DNA from: JACJYC01 sp964558465
GTDB taxonomy: Bacteria; Bacteroidota; Bacteroidia; Chitinophagales; Saprospiraceae
Assembly: GCA_964558465.1 (NCBI GenBank)
Contig: CAZLEF010000070.1
Location: forward strand, 1 to 36,675
Direction of reading: 5' to 3'
Length of the DNA stretch: 36,675 nucleotides
Shown here: piece by piece, positions 1-6,948 of the stretch
Position numbering within the stretch: position 1 is the first letter of the stretch
Layout of the letters: every line of letters starts with the position of its first letter
Notes under the pieces: model-generated
Seen by the model: only the letters and a program-made list of their open reading frames with translations
The model's database searches: none
What the model was told of the DNA's origin: nothing
Position numbers and translations under genes: made by a program

Positions 1-1
1 A

Positions 2-1084
2 AGCCTCGGCGTAGTCGGACTCCTCCTCGCCGACCCCGTTCTCCTGACGCAAAGCGTACTGGTGAGCCCGGATATCCCGCTTCTGTTTTTTTTCCTGCTG
101 GGCGTCAACGCAGTGTTCACCCGGCAAAAAGGATGGTTGGCTGTGGCGGTTGCGGGCCTGACGATGATCAGTATGCGGGGGATGATGACGGCGGCCGGAC
201 TTTATCTGTTTTTGATCCTTTCAGGGTGGAAAGAAAAAGAAAGAGGGATTGCTTATTTCTGGAAACAAGCCCTGCCGTTTATCCCCGGCGGCCTGATCGG
301 CCTGGTTTTTCTGGGGATACATTATTCGGAAAAAGGGTGGATCGGTTACCATCCCGACTCACCCTGGGCGCCCGGATTTGAAAGAGTGGGTTGGGGCGGC
401 ATGGCAAAAAATACCGCTGTGGCCGGCTGGCGATGGCTCGATTTCGGGCGGGTTTTTATCTGGCTGGGTCTGGCGGTTTTGCTGTGGAAAGGCGGCTGGA
501 AGACGATGAAACAACCGGAAGTAAGGCGTGTTTTACGCCTGTTTTTATGCATCTCCTTTTGCCTGAGCATTTCATTCCTGATGTACAGCGGATTGCAGGC
601 GCACCGGTATCTGTTGCCGGCATTTTTATCGTTTACTTTGCTGTTTTGCGCGGTTTTGACGCATGCCGATCTGGCCAAACGATGGAAAACCGGTTTGTTT
701 ATCCTCGTTTTCCTGGGGCTTCTGACCGGCAACCGCTGGATCTATCCCGATCATATTTCCCAGGGCTGGGACGCCACCCTGGCCCATTGGCCTTATTACA
801 GGCTCAGAGCCGAAATGCTTGGTTGGATGGAGGCTCATTCAATCCCATTGGACAGCGTGGGGACAGCCTTCCCCGAAATCGGCCCCCTGAAATACCGGGA
901 TTTGTCGGAAAATCTGGCCGGCATGCCGGAGAAAAACCTGGAAGAACAACATTGGATCCTGTATTCCAATGTGATGAACGATTTTACGGATCTGGAACGG
1001 GCGCGGTTGAAGGCGGAGTGGACGCCGGTGCATACGCTAAAGCGGGGAGGCGTGAGGATGGTTTTGTATGGGAGGGGGCGGTGA
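2..1084 (+). CDS. Membrane glycosyltransferase-like protein (GT-C / ArnT-like), 5' end missing
   Basis: The reading frame is open to the left window edge, so this is the C-terminal part of a longer gene; a GTG at 62 is inside the gene rather than its start. The visible part begins with the segment DPVLLTQSVLVSPD, followed by a run of hydrophobic helices, which resembles the region after the first helices in PMT/ArnT-type (GT-C fold) glycosyltransferases that use polyprenyl-linked sugars. About six further hydrophobic segments follow, and then a soluble C-terminal domain of roughly 110 residues. The catalytic Asp/Glu of the first extracytoplasmic loop would lie upstream of the window and cannot be checked. 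The gene ends with TGA at 1082. It has no visible link to the injection system downstream. The GT-C assignment is from general pattern only; another polytopic membrane family is possible. Confidence 0.55.
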   Translation, partial: SLGVVGLLLADPVLLTQSVLVSPDIPLLFFFLLGVNAVFTRQKGWLAVAVAGLTMISMRGMMTAAGLYLFLILSGWKEKERGIAYFWKQALPFIPGGLIGLVFLGIHYSEKGWIGYHPDSPWAPGFERVGWGGMAKNTAVAGWRWLDFGRVFIWLGLAVLLWKGGWKTMKQPEVRRVLRLFLCISFCLSISFLMYSGLQAHRYLLPAFLSFTLLFCAVLTHADLAKRWKTGLFILVFLGLLTGNRWIYPDHISQGWDATLAHWPYYRLRAEMLGWMEAHSIPLDSVGTAFPEIGPLKYRDLSENLAGMPEKNLEEQHWILYSNVMNDFTDLERARLKAEWTPVHTLKRGGVRMVLYGRGR

Positions 1085-1287
1085 GAGCGTCTGTTTGAAC
1101 CAACAACCACGCATCAAAAAATTCTTGGGCGTTCGTTATTTACCGGTATTTGGAAATGCTCCGTCCCCGGATTATCTTTATCACAAGGAATTTCATGCCG
1201 GGATTTACTTTCTCATGTCGACCGGGGAATCCCACATTTTTACGGGACCAGGAAAAAGGGATAAATGGTTACAGGATAACCCTCTTT

Positions 1288-1304
1288 GTTAAATTTTCGT
1301 TAAA
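1288..1304 (+). promoter_or_regulatory. Direct repeat GTTAAA-N5-GTTAAA upstream of the HtrA gene
   Basis: Two copies of GTTAAA start 11 bp apart, about one helical turn, roughly 85 bp before the HtrA start codon. This spacing is typical of a regulator binding the same face of DNA, but no regulator is known for it here. The rest of the 305-bp gap (1085-1389) is AT-rich near the gene and contains no coding potential. I see no convincing TTTG/TAnnTTTG promoter pair in it. Confidence 0.25.
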
Positions 1305-1389
1305 CCCGCCTTTTTACCCTGACTTTCATCAAACCTTCGGGTCTAAATATTGATTTTAAGGGTAGAGTAACCTTAAATTTTTAACGACG

Positions 1390-2877
1390 ATGAAAAGGAT
1401 AAGCGTTTTATTGGTTACCGCCTTTTTGGGCGGGCTCGTAGCGCTTGGAGGCGCTAAACTGCTGGGTTTTGATTTCAGTAATCAATCCCGGCCCTTTCCC
1501 GAGGCGACCAACGCCCGACTTGTAAATTACAACAATCCCGCTGACGCCGCTACGCCCCTTGAGGGCTTTACGGTTGCAGCCGACCGGACCCTGCCCGCAG
1601 TGGTCCATATCCGGGCTTCGGTCAAGGTCAATAACAATCAATCCCCTGGTTTCGACTTCCGTTCCTTGCCCGAACCTTTCCGCGACTTTTTTGACAATCC
1701 GGGCTTTCGGCAGGGCCCGCAGGATCCCTTGAGAGAAGGTGCAGGTTCCGGCGTCATCATCAGCGCCGATGGGTATATTGTGACCAACAACCATGTGGCC
1801 GGCGACGCAGAGGACCTGGAAGTAACCCTGAACGACAAACGGGTATATTCCGCCAAACTGATCGGCGCAGACCCGTCCACGGATATCGCCCTCATCAAGA
1901 TCGATGAAAAAGACCTGCCTTTCCTTACCTTCGCCAATTCCGACGACGTGAGGGTAGGGGAGTGGGTCGTAGCGGTTGGCAACCCCTTCAACCTGGCGTC
2001 CACCGTTACAGCGGGTATCGTCAGCGCCAAGGGCCGCAGCATCAATATTCTGGAAGGTCAGGCGCCGATTGAATCCTTCATCCAGACCGACGCCGCGGTG
2101 AACCCCGGCAACAGCGGGGGCGCCCTGGTGAACACCAAAGGTGAACTCATCGGGATTAACACGGCCATCGCAACCCCCACCGGGGTTTATGCCGGGTATT
2201 CCTTCGCCGTTCCGGGCAATATCGCCGCCAAAGTGGTCAAGGACCTCAAAGAATTTGGTGTGGTGCAACGGGGTTACCTGGGCGCCATCATCCGCGGGGT
2301 TGATGGTAAATTTGCAAAGGAAAAAGGCCTGTCCGTCAACGAAGGCGTTTATGTGGACAGCCTGGTGGACAACAGCGCCGCCGCCGCCGCAGGCCTGAAA
2401 GTCGGAGACGTGATCACCAAAGTGGACGGTACACCCACCCAATCCTCGCCGGAACTGCTCGACCAGATCGGTCGCCGCCGCCCCGGCGACAAGGTGAACC
2501 TGACCGTGCTGCGCAAAGGCCAGGAAAAAAATGTGCTGGTGACCCTCAAGAATAAATCCGGTAATACGGATGTGGTGAAAAAAGACGAAAAAACCGAAGT
2601 TTTAGCCGCGCTGGGCGCCGAACTGGCCCCCTTGAGCGCCAAAGAAAAAGAACAAACCGGCCTCAGCGGAGGGGTGAAGGTGACCAGACTCCTGCCCGGA
2701 AAACTCCGCAACCAGACAGATATCCGCGAGGGGTTCATCATCACCAAAGTAGACCGCTACCCGGTCAATTCCGTCGACGACCTCACCCGGGCGCTCGATG
2801 GCCGTAGCGGCGGGGTGATGCTCGAAGGCGTTTACCCGGGGGCGGATAAGGTGTATTATTATGCGTTTGGGATGTAG
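1390..2877 (+). CDS. htrA: HtrA/Deg-family periplasmic serine protease with two PDZ domains
   Basis: This is a 495-aa envelope quality-control protease of the DegP/DegQ type (peptidase family S1C), which degrades or refolds misfolded exported proteins. Residues 1-24 form a hydrophobic signal sequence or signal anchor. The trypsin-like domain spans about residues 60-285 with the full catalytic triad: His135 in TNNHV, Asp165 in STDIALIKI and Ser242 in GNSGGAL. PDZ1 lies around 294-385 (RGYLGAII at its start; GLKVGDVITKVDG inside) and PDZ2 around 403-490. The length and two-PDZ layout match DegP/DegQ rather than one-PDZ DegS. The ATG at 1390 is preceded by an A/T-rich leader without a Shine-Dalgarno sequence. 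It stands alone, with a repeat-bearing spacer downstream, and is probably unrelated to the injection system. Confidence 0.95.
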   Translation: MKRISVLLVTAFLGGLVALGGAKLLGFDFSNQSRPFPEATNARLVNYNNPADAATPLEGFTVAADRTLPAVVHIRASVKVNNNQSPGFDFRSLPEPFRDFFDNPGFRQGPQDPLREGAGSGVIISADGYIVTNNHVAGDAEDLEVTLNDKRVYSAKLIGADPSTDIALIKIDEKDLPFLTFANSDDVRVGEWVVAVGNPFNLASTVTAGIVSAKGRSINILEGQAPIESFIQTDAAVNPGNSGGALVNTKGELIGINTAIATPTGVYAGYSFAVPGNIAAKVVKDLKEFGVVQRGYLGAIIRGVDGKFAKEKGLSVNEGVYVDSLVDNSAAAAAGLKVGDVITKVDGTPTQSSPELLDQIGRRRPGDKVNLTVLRKGQEKNVLVTLKNKSGNTDVVKKDEKTEVLAALGAELAPLSAKEKEQTGLSGGVKVTRLLPGKLRNQTDIREGFIITKVDRYPVNSVDDLTRALDGRSGGVMLEGVYPGADKVYYYAFGM

Positions 2878-2886
2878 GGGGTGATT

Positions 2887-3025
2887 CCATGCCTACAGCG
2901 TGGCAAGTTGTTGATTCGTTGATGCGTTGATATGTTTATTCGAGGGCTGCCGTTACAAATCAACAAATCAACAAATCAACAGATCAACCACGCCGATGGC
3001 GTGGCACGCAGATCAACAGATCAAC
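2887..3025 (+). repeat. Inverted tandem-repeat array, 8-nt TTGAT/ATCAA units, with embedded palindromes
   Basis: The left arm has three 8-nt units of the form TTGATnnG (2911-2934). The right arm has AAATCAAC three times (2957-2980), then AGATCAAC at 2981-2988, and two more AGATCAAC units at 3010-3025. The arms are approximately reverse complementary, so the transcript could fold back. A perfect 7-bp-arm palindrome, CCACGCC-GAT-GGCGTGG (2988-3004), interrupts the right arm. A degenerate relative sits at 2887-2903. The array fills the spacer between the HtrA and DUF1003 genes. Confidence 0.85.
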
Positions 3026-3144
3026 AAAAATTATTACAGTCGGGTGATTTATACGGGGGCGCCGTTTGGCGCCTCTTTTTTTTACCCTCCTTCAAACGTC
3101 GCATCAAATTGGTATCATTGCAGGGTAAAAAACAGAGCTGATCC

Positions 3145-3843
3145 ATGGAAAGCCAAAAAATAACCTGTCCGGTATGCGGGAAATTCAGAAAACCCAGCCA
3201 ATTAGCGCCGGGTATTATGGTCCGCCCGGGAATCGCGGCGCTCATCAAAGCCGACCACCCGGCATGGGATGAAAACCAGTCCGTCTGCCAGAGCGACCTC
3301 AGACACTACCGGGGCATTTACCTGGAAAACCTTCTGCAAGCAGACCATGGCGAACTTTCCCGGCTCGATAAGCAGGTGCTCGAGAGCATTCAGGAGGAAG
3401 AATTGCTGGCATCAGGCCGCGAACGGGGATCGGAAGAAACCCTCTCTTCGGGCGAACGCCTGGCCGACCGGATTGCAGAATTCGGCGGTAGCTGGGCTTT
3501 TATCCTCACCTTTCTTTCGGTTATGGCGGCCTGGATCATCATCAATATTTACCTGATGGGGCGCCCCTTCGATCCCTATCCGTTCATTCTGCTCAACCTG
3601 GTGCTTTCCTGCCTGGCCGCCCTCCAGGCCCCGGTGATCATGATGAGCCAGAACCGGCAGGAAGCCAAAGACCGGCGCCGAACCGAACAGGATTACCGCA
3701 CCGACCTCAAGGCCGAACTCGAAGTCCGCGCCCTGCACGAAAAACTGGACCACCTGATCATCCAGCAATGGGAGCGCCTGCTGGAGATCCAGCGGCTGCA
3801 GGTGGAGATGATGGAGGAGTTAGGGAATAAAAAGAAGGGATAA
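3145..3843 (+). CDS. DUF1003 family membrane protein
   Basis: A 232-aa protein with the DUF1003 signature: a GERLADRIAEFGGSW motif at about 103-117, two transmembrane helices at about 117-137 and 146-166, a short PFDPYPFILLN loop between them, and an Arg/Glu-rich cytoplasmic tail (NRQEAKDRRRTEQDY) that probably forms a coiled coil to the C-terminus. The N-terminus carries CPVCG (Cys8, Cys11) and a further Cys48, which suggests a small zinc-binding knuckle; this part is not a conserved feature that I can name. The biochemical role of DUF1003 proteins is unknown to me. The ATG at 3145 is chosen because the protein start MESQKITCPVCG immediately precedes the cysteine motif. The gene lies alone on the plus strand, 135 nt before the toxin gene. 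Confidence 0.88.
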   Translation: MESQKITCPVCGKFRKPSQLAPGIMVRPGIAALIKADHPAWDENQSVCQSDLRHYRGIYLENLLQADHGELSRLDKQVLESIQEEELLASGRERGSEETLSSGERLADRIAEFGGSWAFILTFLSVMAAWIIINIYLMGRPFDPYPFILLNLVLSCLAALQAPVIMMSQNRQEAKDRRRTEQDYRTDLKAELEVRALHEKLDHLIIQQWERLLEIQRLQVEMMEELGNKKKG

Positions 3844-3978
3844 TGAATGGCAAAAAATAATCTTGTATTTTGTATATTTACGGGATAACAAAGTTATTAT
3901 ACACCTGATAGCATTGCAGCGCTGGTTGCCGGTTTCAAAACTCCAATCCTGCAATGTAAAGCCCCTTTGGACACAGAC

Positions 3979-5562
3979 ATGCAAACCCATACTGAAAAAA
4001 AGGCCGAAACACGTAGTAATGCCATTGCCAATGGCCTTGCAGAAGCAGGCATTCGGAAGAATGAGCCCAATTCTCAATTTATAGATAACCGGCCTGAAGC
4101 CGTTGCCCAAAAAAAAGTACAGGAGATAGCCTATCAATATTCAACCGCAATTATTCTAAATAAACAAAATCAGAAAAAGGAATCGTTGGCGGAAAAAACG
4201 CCGGCCATTCAACGCGTGAAAACGCCAACACTTTATGATACGATAGGTTTTGGATTTTGGGAAAACAAAGAAAAATTGAAACCCGTTTTTAAACAAACGC
4301 TTATACTCCTGAGAAGCCAATTAAAATTAAGTACGCCGGCTGATTTAACTGAAAAAAATGCCTGCCTTGCCGAGGTTGATCGTTTGGTGAACGAGATCAA
4401 TAACGACCATGAAATCGAGCAAAGCGTCATGAAGGCCATTATTGAGCGGGTAAATAATCTGGCGCCCGGAACAGCTTCTCAACCGACCCAGGCAGAAGCT
4501 TTGAAACTGGATGAAGAGGATAAATTTGATACGTTGGCGGATACGGCCGCAGAACGGATTGATGCTGCAACCAATGACAAGCCTGCATTAGAGGCCACCT
4601 TTACGGGTAAAAACCTGCAAAATGAAAAGGATTTGAGCACAAACAAAGCAAAAACAAATTACAGCGCCATCAAAGACCATATTTTAAAATGGAAAAACGA
4701 AAAAGCCGCCAAAGTCAGGATCAACAGGGCAAACGCAAATTATGGCGCCTATAATACCGGAACAGGGGATGCGTCCAAATTGATGTTGAGCAACAAAACA
4801 TTTACGGACCCCGCGAAAGACGTTGCAGGAACAGTCATTCACGAAGCTTCACACGGCAGTATCCAAACCAAAGATCATGCCTATATGAACGCCCCATATT
4901 TTTTGCGACTGCCGGATGAGCATCGGTTGGACAATGCCGACCACTATAAATACGCGCCGCAGGTGGCAAAGAAGGAATCAGACCCAGCTGCAATTGGCTT
5001 GCAGGGCGGCGGTGATCCACCTTTGATCAAAGATTTCAAACAGGCGAAAGATCTGGCATTTTATAAAGCGAATAAAATCTGGACTTATCTGATGTGGATG
5101 AAAGATACTTACGGCGGAAAAAAGTATCTGGATCAGAATACCTTAGATAAACATTCAGAATGGTTGGGTTTGCAAGACCGGCCCAGTAAGGCGATTCATA
5201 AAGAAAATGTCCAGCTTTTGATTGATATGTACAGCTACCTGAAGTCATATATTGCTATGGAAATGGAAGTGCTCCCGGGAGTGGAAAATGGGGCTGTGAA
5301 GATGAAACCTGGAAATGGAGGCCGGGAGATCGAGATAAAAGCACTTGTCGGCAAGTCGGTTGACCAAATGAGCGGCGCAATCCTTGACGCCTATTTTGAT
5401 CTGCTTGGGCTGCCTCCGGATTGGAACATCAACCGGATCGGAATGAACTTGTTCGATCGGATTTTTATTCAAGAAGCAGATACGATCGCAGCAAACCCCG
5501 GAAATAAAGCCTCGCCGCTTGAGAAAGATTTGTACCGTTTGTTGGGAGGAGAGGGCATTTAA
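3979..5562 (+). CDS. Putative eCIS cargo toxin: DUF4157-type leader plus M35-like (aspzincin) metalloprotease
   Basis: A 527-aa protein starting MQTHTEKKAETRSNAIA. A TTG twelve bases upstream (3967) is in frame, but the ATG matches the start of related leaders as I remember them. Residues 34-49 read FIDNRPEAVAQKKVQE, the motif that precedes DUF4157 domains in eCIS-linked proteins, yet no DUF4157 domain follows. IQR at 77-79 is another feature of such leaders. The middle is helical and hydrophilic, with no transmembrane segment. The zinc site is VIHEASHGS (His288, Glu289, His292). About 30 residues later, LDNADHYKYA supplies Asp321, Tyr323 and Tyr325 in the arrangement of the third ligand of aspzincins such as deuterolysin and Lys-specific endopeptidases. 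The gene is convergent with the eCIS operon, 33 nt from the ATPase stop. Inference: a protease delivered by the particle. The enzyme class is moderately supported; cargo status is by leader and location only. Confidence 0.7.
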   Translation: MQTHTEKKAETRSNAIANGLAEAGIRKNEPNSQFIDNRPEAVAQKKVQEIAYQYSTAIILNKQNQKKESLAEKTPAIQRVKTPTLYDTIGFGFWENKEKLKPVFKQTLILLRSQLKLSTPADLTEKNACLAEVDRLVNEINNDHEIEQSVMKAIIERVNNLAPGTASQPTQAEALKLDEEDKFDTLADTAAERIDAATNDKPALEATFTGKNLQNEKDLSTNKAKTNYSAIKDHILKWKNEKAAKVRINRANANYGAYNTGTGDASKLMLSNKTFTDPAKDVAGTVIHEASHGSIQTKDHAYMNAPYFLRLPDEHRLDNADHYKYAPQVAKKESDPAAIGLQGGGDPPLIKDFKQAKDLAFYKANKIWTYLMWMKDTYGGKKYLDQNTLDKHSEWLGLQDRPSKAIHKENVQLLIDMYSYLKSYIAMEMEVLPGVENGAVKMKPGNGGREIEIKALVGKSVDQMSGAILDAYFDLLGLPPDWNINRIGMNLFDRIFIQEADTIAANPGNKASPLEKDLYRLLGGEGI

Positions 5563-5595
5563 ATCAGACTTCCGGCTTCCGGCTCCTCGCCGATA

Positions 5596-6948
5596 TTACA
5601 CCGTCTTTCCCTCCTTCCGGAACTCCTTCCGGATCCCCCGCAGCAGATCCTGCAGCGTCACCCGGTTGCCGCCGCGCCGCAGGGCCGCGATGGATACATA
5701 CCGCAGCACGTTGATGATCCCGCCCCCCGAGATCTCAAAATTCCGGGCGATCTGTTCCAGGTCGATAGCCTCTTCCAGTTCCATCTTATCTGAAAAGGCG
5801 CTTTTCCAGAGCCGCAGCCGGTGCTCTGCGTCGGGCATCGGGAAGTAGATCATGGCCTGGAAGCGCCGTGCAAAGGCTTCGTCGATATTGTCTTTCATAT
5901 TGGTGGCCAGGATCACCACGCCTGGAAAATCCTCGATGCGCTGCAACAGGTAGGCGATTTCCTGGTTGGCGTACCGGTCCTTGGCGTCCTTGGTGCTGGT
6001 CCGTTTGCCGAACAGGGCGTCCGCTTCGTCAAAAAACAGGATCCAGTTCTTGTTTTCAGCCTGGTCGAAAACGTTGGCCAGGTTTTTTTCCGTTTCGCCG
6101 ATGTATTTCGACACCACTTGCGACAGGTCGATGCGGTACACATCCAACCCCGTACTTTTGCCCATCAGCGAGGCGGTGAGGGTTTTGCCCGTGCCCGGCG
6201 GGCCATAGAACAGGGCCCGGTACCCGGGTTTGATCTGGTTGCCCAGTTCCCAGTCGTGCCGGATCGTATCCTGGTGCCGGATCCAGGACATGATCTCTTC
6301 GATGTCTTCCAGGATATGGGAGTCGAGTACCAGGTCGGGCCAGTCGAGGGCGGTTCCGAGGCGTTTGGCCGGGAAATTGGAGCTGTAATTGGGCCGGTAT
6401 TCGTCGCCGGTCGTGAAATAGGAAAGGTATTCCTGGCTCATCGACAAGGCGCCGCTCAACCAGGGTTCGTCGGGTTTGCCGGAGACCAGCTTGAGGATAT
6501 TGTGCCGGTAAAAAACGTGTTGATCGTCGAACAGGGCGAGCAATTCGATCCGTTTTTGCAGATCGGCGCCGGCCAGCAGGAAAAGGGCGGTCTCACCGGT
6601 GGGGATAAACCCGCTGTGGGTTTGCCCCACCAGGCCGCCGAACTCTGTATATCCGCGGTCGTAAATGCTGTTTTTGGTGAAAAAGAGGTCGAGCAACTGC
6701 GGCTGGATATGGGGCGCCAGGGTCAGCAACAGCAACAGGCGCTCTTCCGTAGAGAAGGGATAATGCCGCACAATGCGGGCGTAAAACGAGGGGTCCCGGG
6801 AAAGGTCGGGCGCAGGAATCTCAAAAATATCTTGCAGGTCGCTTCCCTGCCGGAAATACAGGCGAAAACGGGTTTGCAGGACTTCGCTGAACCAGGCAAA
6901 TTCCTTCTCCAGTGCGGCGGCGTTCAGGATCAATTGTTCGTTTTCCAT
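5596..6948 (-). CDS. eCIS AAA+ ATPase (Afp15/Pvc15-like)
   Basis: A 450-aa protein with a helical N-terminal region (about 1-200) and a C-terminal classic AAA+ module. The module has Walker A GPPGTGKT at 249-256, Walker B ILFFDEAD at about 303-310, sensor-1 Asn in ATN at 348-350, arginine finger candidates Arg361/Arg362 in FARRF, and a sensor-2 region around SGGGI. All catalytic positions are intact. In Afp/PVC systems this ATPase is needed for assembly and is usually coded next to the tape measure, as here: its start overlaps the end of the tape-measure gene by 19 nt, implying translational coupling. It is the last gene of the structural operon and ends 33 nt from the convergent toxin gene. 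Confidence 0.93.
   Translation of the reverse strand: MENEQLILNAAALEKEFAWFSEVLQTRFRLYFRQGSDLQDIFEIPAPDLSRDPSFYARIVRHYPFSTEERLLLLLTLAPHIQPQLLDLFFTKNSIYDRGYTEFGGLVGQTHSGFIPTGETALFLLAGADLQKRIELLALFDDQHVFYRHNILKLVSGKPDEPWLSGALSMSQEYLSYFTTGDEYRPNYSSNFPAKRLGTALDWPDLVLDSHILEDIEEIMSWIRHQDTIRHDWELGNQIKPGYRALFYGPPGTGKTLTASLMGKSTGLDVYRIDLSQVVSKYIGETEKNLANVFDQAENKNWILFFDEADALFGKRTSTKDAKDRYANQEIAYLLQRIEDFPGVVILATNMKDNIDEAFARRFQAMIYFPMPDAEHRLRLWKSAFSDKMELEEAIDLEQIARNFEISGGGIINVLRYVSIAALRRGGNRVTLQDLLRGIRKEFRKEGKTV

Noticed and set aside
1408..2442. Minus-strand 344-aa frame antisense to HtrA
   Set aside because: HtrA has an intact catalytic triad and PDZ domains on the plus strand; the antisense frame has no family features.
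3967..3978. TTG start adding MDTD to the toxin
   Set aside because: The ATG at 3979 gives the MQTHTEKK start expected for this leader type; both are possible but ATG is favoured.
5563..5595. Bidirectional terminator between toxin and ATPase genes
   Set aside because: Only a direct repeat (CTTCCGG twice) is visible in the 33 nt; no stem with a T-tract could be drawn with confidence.
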